Assembly (NCBI RefSeq): GCF_003574315.2
Contig: NZ_AP025739.1
Coordinates: 4,030,001-4,094,000 of the forward strand
Direction: 5' to 3'
DNA length: 64,000 bases
Source: Capsulimonas corticalis
GTDB lineage: Bacteria > Armatimonadota > Armatimonadia > Armatimonadales > Capsulimonadaceae
This document shows positions 18,932-27,667 of this stretch, piece after piece. Below the pieces are notes generated by a model. That model saw only the letters and a list, made by a program, of their open reading frames with translations, did not search any database and had not been told where the DNA came from. Made by a program: the position numbers and the translations under genes. The first letter of the stretch is position 1. Every line of letters begins with the position of its first letter.

Positions 18932-19234
18932 ATGACACGAGTTTCACCTTTCGCCATTGCCGGAGCGCTCGCCGTTTGCGCGCTTTCGTCCATCGCGCCC
19001 TCCGCGCATGCGGATAGCCAGAAGAACAAGAACAACTGGCGCAACGGCGCCATCGGCGCGGGAGCCGTCGGCCTCTACGGTCTGACGCATCACAACAACA
19101 CGCTGGGCGTTCTGGGCGTCGCTGGCGCCGCTTACTCGGCCAAGCGCTATGAAGACGAGCGCAAGAGCCAGTCGCGGGCGTCCGCCGCGCGCGCTCGCTA
19201 CCACCGCCACCATCGCTACCACCACGCGCGTTAA
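18932..19234 (+). CDS. Small secreted His-rich protein
   Basis: A 100-residue protein with a signal peptide of about 27 residues ending APSAHA. It has a glycine/alanine-rich middle (NGAIGAGAVGLYGLTHHNN) and a strongly basic, histidine- and arginine-rich C-terminus (YHRHHRYHHAR). I do not recognise a family. The His-rich tail could bind metal, but that is a guess. It follows the PRC-barrel-like gene by 12 bp with AAAGGAAA as ribosome-binding site, and is followed by a bidirectional terminator. Confidence 0.65.
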   Translation: MTRVSPFAIAGALAVCALSSIAPSAHADSQKNKNNWRNGAIGAGAVGLYGLTHHNNTLGVLGVAGAAYSAKRYEDERKSQSRASAARARYHRHHRYHHAR

Positions 19235-19257
19235 TCGTGCGGCGGACACATCGCTTC

Positions 19258-19290
19258 AAAAAGGGCGGCCACGGATGGCCGCCCTTTTTG
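19258..19290. terminator. Bidirectional terminator
   Basis: A 14-bp perfect stem AAAAAGGGCGGCCA / TGGCCGCCCTTTTT with a 4-nt loop lies between convergent genes. It has A- and T-runs on either side, so it can serve both the small secreted gene and the GH92 gene. Confidence 0.9.
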
Positions 19291-19295
19291 GGGTT

Positions 19296-22028
19296 TTACT
19301 TCTCCGAATCCGGCCATCCCAAATCCGCCAAACCTACATCCGCAAAGTGGCGTCCGTCGCCAGGATGGTGGACATGGACGGCGATCGTGTTCTGTGTCGG
19401 CTTAAGCGCCGCCAGAGCACTCGGCGCAATAGGGAGTGGATCGTAGGAATGTGTCCAGCCGTCAATGTGCGTGGCGAGAACGCCATTGAGATAGACGTCT
19501 AGATCCTGATCGTGGTACGCGATGATCGCCAGAGTATGACTCCAGGACGGAAGCGTGAACGTTCGGCGCATCCAAATATCATCGCTTATCCACGGCGTTC
19601 GCGGCGTGACTCCTTCATCCTCCGTGCCGAAGCCGGCAGGCCCTGTTTTCCATGATGTATCATCGAACGAAGATTTGAACCACTCGTCCGTCGGCTTGGT
19701 CTCCGTGTAGCGCCATATCACTGCTTCTTCTTTGCCGGTGGCGATCAGAGACTTGAGGATCGGGTTTTGCGGGAGATGATTGAAGCCGCTGGAAAGCGAG
19801 TAGGGCCGGTCGAACGGCGAGGCGGCCCACTGCGGGTTCGGCGTTGACGCCACATCCACGGTCCAGTTTCCGCCGGAGAGGATCGCCGCCTCATCGAACC
19901 ATGGCTTCGTGAGCGGAACGCCGTTCAAGACCGCGCTCTGGATATACTCATTCTCGCTTGCCGCCGCCGGCGCGTTGATCACAAACTGCTTTGCGCTGGG
20001 CGAAGATCCGAAATGGAGAATCGTTCGCGTGAAGCGCGGCGTGCAAACTTCGAAATAGGGAACGCCTGGATCGACCGGGTAAAATCCGAGCTGTGAGAGC
20101 AGATACCAGGACGACATTGTTCCCAGGTCGTCGTTGCCGCCGTTCGCGAGGCCGCCAGGGGCGTCGGTGAAGCACCGGTCGGCCGTTTGGGCGACGATGT
20201 GCTGGGTTTTCCAGGGACGGTTGATGTAGTCGTAGAGAAACGGCGCTTGGATATCCGGTTCGTTGGTGGGATCGTAGAGATTTTTGTCGAAGAAATTATC
20301 CAGTCGTTTATCGAATGTCTGCGTTCCGCCCATCAGATCGACCATGCCCTGGACATCGTGCGGCGTAAACCAGAGGTAGATATCCCGGTTGCCTTCGGTA
20401 TAGCCGCCGAATGTGGCGTCCCAAACGCCATTAGAGTTTTTCCCCTGGAAGTAGCCAGAACTCGGATTGTACATCTGCCGATACTGAGCCGCGCGGCCCA
20501 GGAGAAAATTGGCGTCCTCGGGCTTGTTGAGTTTTTCGGCGAGATGTCCCAGCGCCGCGTATGCGACATTGTATTCCTGCGCGGAGGATACAGAGGCGCT
20601 GGAATTGATCGTCGTCCCTTTCTTTTCCTCATCAAATCCCTGATAGACATCGATATGAGCGTGAGGATCGCCGAATTGTGACTGCTTCCACATGAATTGA
20701 TACGCGGTCTCCATGTCGAAGTTGCGAACGTCGGCGTTCCAGAAGTTTGCCAGACAAATGGTCAGCGGGTCGCCGTTCATGACCGCGCAGGGCTGGTTGA
20801 GCTGCGGCCAGCGATCGATATATCCGAGCTGCTTCGCCATCTCGACGATAGACTGCGCCATGTCCCCCGAGCGCTCCGGTTCAATGATGCCAAGCAATGG
20901 AACCTGACTTCGGTAGATGTCCCATCCGGAAAAGGTGGCGTAAAAGTGTTTGTGACCGGCCGGAACGGTGTGGATCTTCCCGTCGAAGCCCGTATAGCGT
21001 CCATCGACATCATCGAAGATCGTCGGCGAGATCAGCGCATGGTACAAAGCCGTATAGAAGATGCGCCGGTGCGTGAGCGTTCCTCCCTCGACGTCGATCA
21101 ATGCCAGTTCTTTGTTCCACGCCTGCGACGCGAGACTTTTGTAATGCGCGAAATCTCCGTTTGGCGTCTCCGCTTGGAGATTGGCGATCGCTCCATTCAC
21201 GTCCACATAGGACATGCCGATCCGCACTTCGACGTCCTGTGGCTTCGCGGAGCTGGAATAGCTGCCGTAAAAGCCGATGACCATTTTACGATCGTTCTGC
21301 GCGGCTTCACCGGCGTTTGGCGTTATTTTGCCGTTGGTCCAAACGCCATGTGTATCAAATGGCTTGCTGAACTTCATCACGAAGTAGACGGGGATTCCCT
21401 GATGTTCGCCGTAGAACGCCTGACTGGTCACATGTCCCGTGATGGTCTGGCTGTCGATGTAATGGACATCGGCGGACAGTGTCGGGTTATTGGCGTAGCT
21501 CAGCGGCAGCAAGATATTCGCCTGCTTGCCGGCGGGAAACGTATATTTGAGCATGCCGCAGCGCGTCGTCGTCGTCATTTCGGCATTGACGCCCCAGGGC
21601 TGCATCATTACCTGATAGTAACCCGCCGTCGCGCTTTCGTGCTGATGGTCGAATTGGAAATCCGTGTCCGCGCGCTCCACATGCACCGGCCCGGTCGTTG
21701 CGGTCATCAGGACTTGACCTTCGTTATCCCCGCCATCGCCGCTCATGAGATTGACGACGAAGCCGTGCATATGCGTATTGGACCAATAATAGCCGTTGTT
21801 TTCCAGATTCGGGCTGAGCTGCATCATGCCGAACGGCGCCACCGCGCCGGGAAATGTGTCCCCAGATCGATCCGTTCCGACAAATGGGTTTACTAACGCC
21901 GAGAGGTCTGAAGCGGGCGCGGCCGGCGCGGCGCAGGCGGCGTTCACCATGAGGCAGGCGGCAAATCCCGAGCTCGCCAACACTACACTTAACCGGCGCA
22001 GCGAGCGTTCCAATGATGTTCTTCGCAT
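19296..22028 (-). CDS. Secreted GH92 family alpha-mannosidase
   Basis: Calcium-dependent exo-alpha-mannosidase family acting on mannans or N-glycans outside the cytoplasm. 910 residues. A signal peptide covers about residues 1-33 (ending ACAAPA). The GH92 N-terminal beta domain starts NPFVGTDRSGDTFPGAVAPF. The (alpha/alpha)6 domain carries the family segment GGNDDLGTMSSWYLLSQLGF near residue 630. After the GH92 core ends near residue 740 there is an added beta-sandwich of about 150 residues (WFKSSFDDTSWKTGPAGFG; DLDVYLNGVLA) like the sugar-binding domain of GH2 enzymes. The exact linkage cannot be told from sequence. It stands alone, with no sugar transporter nearby. Confidence 0.93.
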   Translation of the reverse strand: MRRTSLERSLRRLSVVLASSGFAACLMVNAACAAPAAPASDLSALVNPFVGTDRSGDTFPGAVAPFGMMQLSPNLENNGYYWSNTHMHGFVVNLMSGDGGDNEGQVLMTATTGPVHVERADTDFQFDHQHESATAGYYQVMMQPWGVNAEMTTTTRCGMLKYTFPAGKQANILLPLSYANNPTLSADVHYIDSQTITGHVTSQAFYGEHQGIPVYFVMKFSKPFDTHGVWTNGKITPNAGEAAQNDRKMVIGFYGSYSSSAKPQDVEVRIGMSYVDVNGAIANLQAETPNGDFAHYKSLASQAWNKELALIDVEGGTLTHRRIFYTALYHALISPTIFDDVDGRYTGFDGKIHTVPAGHKHFYATFSGWDIYRSQVPLLGIIEPERSGDMAQSIVEMAKQLGYIDRWPQLNQPCAVMNGDPLTICLANFWNADVRNFDMETAYQFMWKQSQFGDPHAHIDVYQGFDEEKKGTTINSSASVSSAQEYNVAYAALGHLAEKLNKPEDANFLLGRAAQYRQMYNPSSGYFQGKNSNGVWDATFGGYTEGNRDIYLWFTPHDVQGMVDLMGGTQTFDKRLDNFFDKNLYDPTNEPDIQAPFLYDYINRPWKTQHIVAQTADRCFTDAPGGLANGGNDDLGTMSSWYLLSQLGFYPVDPGVPYFEVCTPRFTRTILHFGSSPSAKQFVINAPAAASENEYIQSAVLNGVPLTKPWFDEAAILSGGNWTVDVASTPNPQWAASPFDRPYSLSSGFNHLPQNPILKSLIATGKEEAVIWRYTETKPTDEWFKSSFDDTSWKTGPAGFGTEDEGVTPRTPWISDDIWMRRTFTLPSWSHTLAIIAYHDQDLDVYLNGVLATHIDGWTHSYDPLPIAPSALAALKPTQNTIAVHVHHPGDGRHFADVGLADLGWPDSEK

Positions 22029-22086
22029 GACGTCGTTCTTTCCCTCCGTAAGACTTCTGATCGCTCAATATCAGCATATTATGGGC

Positions 22087-22149
22087 GATGTATTCGTATT
22101 CTGTCGAGCTGTCAATCTCCTTGACATTCGCCCGGAAGTGCGGTATCGT
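22087..22149. promoter_or_regulatory. Divergent promoters for GH92 and VanZ-like genes
   Basis: Plus strand: TTGACA at 22121-22126 and TATCGT at 22144-22149, 17 bp apart, lead to the VanZ-like gene. Minus strand: TTGACA at 22115-22110 and the weaker TACATC at 22092-22087, also 17 bp apart, lead to GH92. The two -35 boxes are only 5 bp apart, so the polymerases would compete. Confidence 0.55.
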
Positions 22150-22196
22150 ACATCAGCACATCCAAGCGCCGGCGGCGGCGATTTTCGATACCACCT

Positions 22197-22688
22197 ATGA
22201 CCGTACGACGCTTTTTTCGCGACATCTTCCCCGTTATCTGCTGGCTGGGCGTCATCTTTTTTTTGTCGACAGACAATGGATCCGCCGAGCACACGAACTC
22301 ATTTCTTGACGAGCATTTGCGTCTGTGGTTTGGCGGCGTCATCGCGCATCTGACCGCCGATCAGCTCGATACTCTGCACTACTGCGTCCGCAAAGCCGCC
22401 CATCTTACCGAATATCTGATCCTGGCCGTGCTGCTGGTGCGGGCGATCGCGCGCGGACGCGCGGGGGCGCGTCCCCCGCGCGCCGCCGTGCTCGCCTGGT
22501 GCTTCGCGACCGTCTACGCGATGACCGACGAGTTTCACCAGCGCTTTGTCAGCTCCCGCACTCCCAAAGTCACCGATGTGATGATCGATTCCGTTGGCGC
22601 GCTGCTGGGCGTGGCGCTCGTGGCGTCGATCCTGTTTTTGCGGCGTAAGGCGCAGGCGCGCAAGTTCGCGGCCGCCCTCGGCGGATGA
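22197..22688 (+). CDS. VanZ-like membrane protein
   Basis: A 163-residue membrane protein with about four helices. It has the VanZ family residues: RKAAHLTEY near residue 64, DEFHQRFV near 107 and RTPKVTDVMIDSVGALLG near 116-133. VanZ was named for teicoplanin resistance, but most members have no known function. The ATG at 22197 has no clear Shine-Dalgarno. The amidohydrolase gene follows 10 bp after the stop. Confidence 0.85.
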   Translation: MTVRRFFRDIFPVICWLGVIFFLSTDNGSAEHTNSFLDEHLRLWFGGVIAHLTADQLDTLHYCVRKAAHLTEYLILAVLLVRAIARGRAGARPPRAAVLAWCFATVYAMTDEFHQRFVSSRTPKVTDVMIDSVGALLGVALVASILFLRRKAQARKFAAALGG

Positions 22689-22698
22689 AAGGCGCGTT

Positions 22699-24048
22699 AT
22701 GAGCATTCAGACATACCGCGCAAAGTGGATCCTGCCGATTGACGCGGAGCCGATGGAAGACGGCGAGGTCGTCGTCGAAGATGGCCGGATCGCCGCCGTT
22801 CGCGCCCGCGTGTCTGGATCGACGGCCGACCGCGACTTTGGCGACGCCGTGCTCGCGCCTGGCTTCGTCAATGCGCACACTCATCTGGAATATACGGTCC
22901 AGCGCGGCTTTCTGGAGGATGTCCCGTTCTTCCCGTGGGTGCGCGCGCTGAACGCCGCCAAGGCGCACCTGTCGCCGGACGATTGGCTGATGTCGTCGCG
23001 GCTGGGGGCCATGGAGTGTCTCGCCGGCGGGATCACGACCATTGGAGACAACACGGACGCGGGCGTCACAATGACGGTCGCCTCCGAATCCGGCCTGCGG
23101 GCGACGATCTATCAGGAGATCTTCGGGATCGATGACCGGGAGCCGATCGCGCCGATCCTCGAAGCGCTGCGCGGCAAGATCGAGGCGCATCGGCGCTTCG
23201 CGTCGGACCGCGTGCGCGCCGGTGTTTCGCCCCATGCGTTGTACACGCTGCGGCCGGAACTGCTGCGCGCTCTGGCCGAGTATCTGCGCGTCGAATCGCT
23301 GCCGTCCAGCATCCATATCGCCGAATCGCCCGCCGAGAGCGCGCTGATGGAGCGCGGCGAAGGGCCGTTTTGGGAGATGTATTTACGGCGCGGCATTACC
23401 TGGACGCCGCCCGGTGTTTCGCCGACACGCTATGCGGATGACTTAGGACTGCTGAATGCCGGAACACTGGCGATTCACTGCGTGCAGCAGGATGAGAGCG
23501 ATATCGCCGCCGTCGCCAACTCGGGCGCGTCAATCGTTCACTGTCCCAAGAGCAACGCCAAACTCGGCGCGGGGATCGCGCCGCTTGCGCGCTGGCTGAA
23601 GACGGAGGGCCTGACCGTGGGGCTTGGCACGGACAGCGCCGTTTCTAACAACACGCTGGATATGTTCGAGGAGATGCGCGCGGCCTTGCTGATGCAGCGC
23701 GGCGTCCAGCGCGATGTGGAGGCCGTCTCGGCGCGCGATGTCATGCGTATGGCGACACTGGGCGGGGCGGAGGCGATGGGCTGGGGCGATGTCACGGGCT
23801 CGCTGACTCCGGGCAAGCGCGCCGATCTCGCCGCCATTCGCCTGAGTCGTCCGCACACGACGCCCGCGACTGACCCTTACAGCGCTCTCGTCTACTCCGC
23901 GCGCGCGGATGATGTCGTGATGACGCTTTGCGACGGCGATGCGCTCTACGATGAGGGCGCGTGGCGAACGATCGATGGGACGGCCACGCTGTCGGCCGCG
24001 CGCGAGATCCGCGCGCGCCTTTCGGACGCCATGAAGAGGGGAGCCTAA
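22699..24048 (+). CDS. Amidohydrolase of the MTA/SAH deaminase type
   Basis: A 449-residue metal-dependent hydrolase of the amidohydrolase superfamily. The metal-binding motif NAHTHLE is at about residues 57-63. Further ligands are expected in SPHALYTL near 177, HIAESPAE near 207 and GLGTDSAVSNN near 310. The overall layout resembles 5'-methylthioadenosine/S-adenosylhomocysteine deaminases and chlorohydrolase-like enzymes (TrzN/AtzA group), so the substrate is probably an aminated heterocycle; the exact substrate is not provable here. I chose ATG 22699 (ribosome-binding AAAGG) over an upstream in-frame start lying within the VanZ-like gene. The next gene overlaps functionally: its ribosome-binding site is inside this gene. 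Confidence 0.85.
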   Translation: MSIQTYRAKWILPIDAEPMEDGEVVVEDGRIAAVRARVSGSTADRDFGDAVLAPGFVNAHTHLEYTVQRGFLEDVPFFPWVRALNAAKAHLSPDDWLMSSRLGAMECLAGGITTIGDNTDAGVTMTVASESGLRATIYQEIFGIDDREPIAPILEALRGKIEAHRRFASDRVRAGVSPHALYTLRPELLRALAEYLRVESLPSSIHIAESPAESALMERGEGPFWEMYLRRGITWTPPGVSPTRYADDLGLLNAGTLAIHCVQQDESDIAAVANSGASIVHCPKSNAKLGAGIAPLARWLKTEGLTVGLGTDSAVSNNTLDMFEEMRAALLMQRGVQRDVEAVSARDVMRMATLGGAEAMGWGDVTGSLTPGKRADLAAIRLSRPHTTPATDPYSALVYSARADDVVMTLCDGDALYDEGAWRTIDGTATLSAAREIRARLSDAMKRGA

Positions 24049-24050
24049 CC

Positions 24051-24809
24051 ATAGCCAGGAAGACGAAGGCGGAGCCCGCTCAAAAAGGCTACCATGGCTC
24101 GGACACGCTGGTGGGATGGACGACGTTTTTGGTCGGCGTCGTCGCCGTCGGCTATCTGTTTGTGACGAACGGCGACAGCAAGCCCGTCGAATCCTACTGG
24201 CTGATCAATAACGGCTTCTGCCTGTGGCTGCCGCTCATGGCGATTCTCCTGGTGCTCAAACAGGATCCCTCGCACTTTGGTCTCACAAGCGGGGATCGCA
24301 AGCTTGGTCTCAAATGGGCCCTGATCCTCTGGGCGGCGATGCTGCTGCCGATCATCGTCGTTTCGGTCCGTCCGGAGTTTCGCGATCAGTATCTGAGCCA
24401 TCGTCTGAGCCAGCAGCTTTCCGGTGTTGGGGCGGTTTATGACACCTTCACGAAGGTCGTCAATCTGCGTGCGCTGCTATACTATGAGCTGGCGATGGCG
24501 TTCTATATGTTCTGCTGGGAGTTCTTCTTCCGAGGTTTTTTGCTCTTTGGATTCCAGAAGACTCGCCTGGGAACCTGGGGCGGCGTGATCCTTCAGGCTC
24601 TGCCGTTCATGCTGCTGCACTGGTCATGGAACCCGCACGCCGCCAAGCCGCCGCTGGAGGTGCTGGGCTCGCTGCCGGCGGCGATCATCCTCGGGATCCT
24701 CGCCGTCCGGACTCGCTCGGTTCTGTACGGATTTATCGCCCACTGGGGCGTTTCCGCGACGATGGATCTGGTCCTGCTCGCTCCGTTTATTTTTAAGCAT
24801 ATTGGGTAA
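24051..24809 (+). CDS. CPBP-type intramembrane protein with a probable AUA start
   Basis: About 252 residues with 6-7 membrane helices. It belongs to the CPBP/Abi family (Rce1-like proteases): motif 1 appears as WEFFFRG, motif 2 as FMLLH, motif 3 as HWGVS. Compared with the usual EExxxR and HxxxN, the first glutamate is tryptophan and the asparagine is serine, so catalysis may be lost. No ATG, GTG or TTG stands at the natural start. The sequence AGAGGGGAG (24035-24043) lies 7 nt before ATA at 24051, which continues into ARKTKAEPAQKGYHG. The next standard start is GTG 24111. The gap after the upstream stop is 2 bp. Confidence 0.75.
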   Translation: MARKTKAEPAQKGYHGSDTLVGWTTFLVGVVAVGYLFVTNGDSKPVESYWLINNGFCLWLPLMAILLVLKQDPSHFGLTSGDRKLGLKWALILWAAMLLPIIVVSVRPEFRDQYLSHRLSQQLSGVGAVYDTFTKVVNLRALLYYELAMAFYMFCWEFFFRGFLLFGFQKTRLGTWGGVILQALPFMLLHWSWNPHAAKPPLEVLGSLPAAIILGILAVRTRSVLYGFIAHWGVSATMDLVLLAPFIFKHIG

Positions 24810-24905
24810 AATGAGAGCACGATTGGTTGTCTGATCGGTAATTGTCGATTAATGCGACGTGACGGCGCGAACCAAGCGCTTCACCTTCTAAGGATTGGGT
24901 GTTTC

Positions 24906-25295
24906 ATGGAGAATTTAAGGATTGAAACGACGCTTCGTTTCCTCCAGAGTGTGCCGGTGCTGGATGTCGTGGGAGAAATCGATATCTACACAACGCCGCA
25001 GTTCAAGGAAGCGGTCAATAGCGCCATCGAAGAAGGTGGCCCGGCGATCATTATCAACATGGCCAACGTCAGCTATATGGACAGCAGCGGCTTCGGCACG
25101 CTTCTGTCCGCGACCAAACGCCTGCGCCCAATGAACGGCGCGCTTTATCTCGTGGCCTGCAACGAAGCGATCACGCGGATGCTGCAAATCACCCGCCTCA
25201 ATACCATCTTCGGCGTCTACGAAACCGAAGACGAAGCCGTCACCGCCGCCAAGGAACAGCAAGCCTCCAGCCAGGCGATCGCGACGCCTTCTTAG
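24906..25295 (+). CDS. STAS-domain anti-sigma factor antagonist
   Basis: A 129-residue STAS protein like SpoIIAA/RsbV, which bind and free anti-sigma kinases in partner-switching systems. The fold starts VLDVVGEIDIYTTPQFKEAV. The phosphorylatable serine lies in YMDSSGFGTLL near residues 57-67. A short Gln/Ala-rich tail follows. The ATG at 24906 fits the family start; an upstream ATG at 24852 would add 18 residues. The ribosome-binding AAGGA is somewhat distant. No anti-sigma kinase or sigma factor is adjacent. A SpoIIE-type phosphatase at 42130 could serve it. Confidence 0.9.
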   Translation: MENLRIETTLRFLQSVPVLDVVGEIDIYTTPQFKEAVNSAIEEGGPAIIINMANVSYMDSSGFGTLLSATKRLRPMNGALYLVACNEAITRMLQITRLNTIFGVYETEDEAVTAAKEQQASSQAIATPS

Positions 25296-25310
25296 ACAAC
25301 ATTAGTCGGC

Positions 25311-25346
25311 CCTATTCCCCCGGCGCTTTAGCGCCGGGGGAATAGG
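25311..25346. repeat. Short perfect palindrome between convergent genes
   Basis: A 17-bp stem CCTATTCCCCCGGCGCT paired with its complement around a 2-nt loop (TT). It lies between the STAS gene and the YfhO-like gene, which face each other. The left half with its flank, CCCTATTCCCCCGGCGCTTTA, is identical to the outer arm of the inverted repeat at 11236. There is no T-run right after the stem, so it is not a classical terminator. Confidence 0.9.
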
Positions 25347-25358
25347 AATTTCCGAACG

Positions 25359-27647
25359 CTAAAAGCGCCTGTCTCGACTGGGAGTCAGCATAAACGCGAG
25401 GATCGCGCACGCCAGACATAATCCGTAGAGGCCGACTTGAACCGACGCCGGAGCGTAACGCATTTCGAGATGCGCCGTCGCTCCGGCGTTTTGCTGTGCG
25501 CCCGTGATCGTCCGGAACACTTGCGGGCCATGGGTGATCGCTGCCGCGGAGCCGTTGAAACGGGCGGTCCATCCCGGGAACCACTGATCGTTGACCACGA
25601 TATTCTGTGTCGCGGTATTGTCCAGAGTAAGATTCAAGCGATTGGGACCGTCGCTGACGGAGGCGCGGGGCGCGGCCGATTTGTCTTCGTAGACATAGCC
25701 GTCGTCGCCGCCATAGACCTGGCTTATCGTGGCGTCGTTGTCTGGGAGCGGCTCGCGGGACACCAGATACCGGGCGGACGCCATGCGGGCTAGCTCGCTC
25801 CCGACGCCGCGCGTGAAGACCATGTTGCCGTTTTCCTGGGGAGCCGGCGGCTTGCCGTCGCCGTTCAGCGCCGCCGCGAACGCCATGTACTGGCCGGGGA
25901 AGAGGGAGTCGTAGCCCTGGGTGTCGTACAAACCGTAGACCATGGCGGCGTTGGGCGGCAGGATCGCGCGGGGGGGATGCGCCGGGTCGATGCTCCAGCT
26001 CGTATTGACCGGCATGATCCGGTCGGTTCCGGCGTGCTGCTGTAGGAAGGCGATCAAAGGCGTCGTGGGATAGACATTCGTCGCGAGTGTGGAGCGGTTA
26101 TAGCCCATGCCGGAGACGAGCAGATCCAGCGCGAGCACGGCGATCAGGCCGCCGCCGGCGATCCGGGGCGTGAGTTTTCCCGTCTGATACTGATATAGCA
26201 GGATCGCGGTCAGAAAGAGCAGGCCGACGGGGAGCCGCCACAAGTCGCCTTCCGTGGCGAAAATCGTGGACAAGGCTCCGGACGGCGCGTTTTTATTGAT
26301 CCACCAGAGCGTATAGCCCATCGTGACGGCGAGCAGCGCCAGGAGCGCTCCGGAGGCGCGTCCGATCAGCGCGGCGGGCTTTGCTTCGCGCAGCTGGCTG
26401 AGTATCCCCTGCGCGCCGTAAGCGGCGAGGATTGCCGCGCAGAACGACCAGAGCACAAGGATTCGGCCCGGCGACCCTGTCTGCGCAAATCCAGGGATCC
26501 CGAAGAACAAGATCGTATCGATCGGCGTTCCCGTCGCGACGAGCATGGCGACGACGGCGCTGACGGCAAAGAAGCGCACGGGCTTGCTCGGACGCCAGCC
26601 TGCGATCACCCCCACAAGCGCCAGCAGCAGCGCCGGGACGCCGACGTAGGCCGCGTTCTCGGCGTAGTTGGTGTAACCCCAATAGCTCCCCACCGTCGGA
26701 TTGCCGAAGAAATCCGGCGCGAAGATCGACACCAGGTGATAGGCGGGAACGGCCAGGCTGATGTAGCCCTGATACCCCGTCCATGTCGGCGCCCCGCCCG
26801 CCCGGTGCGACATCCGCGACAACTCCACGGACGGCAGCAGCTGGGCCGCCCCGATCAATACCATCACCCCCACGGCAAGCGCCGCGCCGGCGATCAGAGC
26901 GATGCGGCTGCGGCCGCGCGCCGACGGCAGCGCGATGCTCAGGGCATAACCGCCGATCATCAGATAGCAGTAAAGGCAGATCTGAAGATGCCCCGCCAGC
27001 AGCATCAATCCCAGGCACGCGCCCAGCAGCGCGGCGCGCGCGCGGGTGGGGCGATCGGCGAAGCGCTGCGTGAGCAGCAGGGCGGCGGGCAGCCAGGTGG
27101 AGACGCATAGAAACGTCGGCAGCGCGAGCCACGACACCTGCCACGTACAGAGCTGCCAGACCACCGCGCCCGCCAGCGCCGCGCTTCGGCTGAGACGAAA
27201 CGCCGATGAACGCAGGAACGCATAGAGGAACATGCCGGTCAGGAATAAGTGCAGCAGCACGCTCGCGCCGAACGCCGCCGTGACGGGCAGAATGACAAAT
27301 AGGCAGTTGAAGGGGTAAAAGATCGCCGACTGCGAGTTGCCCACGAAGGGCGTCCCGCAAAACTGATGGGGGTTCCACAGCGGAAGATAGCCCGCGTGGA
27401 CCGAGCGCGACAGAAATAATCGCCACGGATAGAACTCGGCGACGCCGTCCCACATCAGCGGGTTCCAGGGAAGCAGGTGCGTATCGGCGGCCTGGCGCCA
27501 GGGCGCGATGTCGCGCTGGAGATCGGCGGGAACGAACGCTTCGCCCAGAAAGACGACCCGCCAGAGCAGCAGGATCGGGAGCAAAGCGAGAATGAGCGCC
27601 GGCAGAGCGCTCATGCGAATGCGTGACATCATCGGGGCGCCATCCAT
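25359..27647 (-). CDS. YfhO-like polytopic membrane protein
   Basis: A 762-residue membrane protein with about 12 helices in the first 500 residues, then a 220-residue extracytoplasmic domain and a final helix before RDRRF. The start of the mature part (ADLQRDIAPWRQAADTHLLP, then LPLWNPHQFCGTPFVGNSQS) matches the YfhO/GT-C family, whose members add sugars to lipid- or wall-linked polymers from polyprenyl donors. The substrate is unknown. It is the last minus-strand gene after priA-def-fmt-tpr, but it has its own TATACT (27660-27655) only 7 nt before the ATG, suggesting a leaderless transcript. Confidence 0.8.
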   Translation of the reverse strand: MDGAPMMSRIRMSALPALILALLPILLLWRVVFLGEAFVPADLQRDIAPWRQAADTHLLPWNPLMWDGVAEFYPWRLFLSRSVHAGYLPLWNPHQFCGTPFVGNSQSAIFYPFNCLFVILPVTAAFGASVLLHLFLTGMFLYAFLRSSAFRLSRSAALAGAVVWQLCTWQVSWLALPTFLCVSTWLPAALLLTQRFADRPTRARAALLGACLGLMLLAGHLQICLYCYLMIGGYALSIALPSARGRSRIALIAGAALAVGVMVLIGAAQLLPSVELSRMSHRAGGAPTWTGYQGYISLAVPAYHLVSIFAPDFFGNPTVGSYWGYTNYAENAAYVGVPALLLALVGVIAGWRPSKPVRFFAVSAVVAMLVATGTPIDTILFFGIPGFAQTGSPGRILVLWSFCAAILAAYGAQGILSQLREAKPAALIGRASGALLALLAVTMGYTLWWINKNAPSGALSTIFATEGDLWRLPVGLLFLTAILLYQYQTGKLTPRIAGGGLIAVLALDLLVSGMGYNRSTLATNVYPTTPLIAFLQQHAGTDRIMPVNTSWSIDPAHPPRAILPPNAAMVYGLYDTQGYDSLFPGQYMAFAAALNGDGKPPAPQENGNMVFTRGVGSELARMASARYLVSREPLPDNDATISQVYGGDDGYVYEDKSAAPRASVSDGPNRLNLTLDNTATQNIVVNDQWFPGWTARFNGSAAAITHGPQVFRTITGAQQNAGATAHLEMRYAPASVQVGLYGLCLACAILAFMLTPSRDRRF

Positions 27648-27654
27648 TGTTGGG

Positions 27655-27660
27655 AGTATA
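27655..27660 (-). promoter_or_regulatory. -10 box of the YfhO-like gene
   Basis: TATACT on the minus strand lies 7 nt before the ATG at 27647. CTGACT at 27685-27680 is a possible -35 with a 19-bp spacer. Transcription would start at or within a base or two of the start codon. Confidence 0.6.
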
Positions 27661-27667
27661 AAGGCGG

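Noticed and set aside
23961-24048. GTG 23961 as start for the CPBP protein
   Set aside because: The added residues are a frame-shifted shadow of the amidohydrolase C-terminus and are not hydrophobic or family-like. A strong ribosome-binding site lies further downstream.
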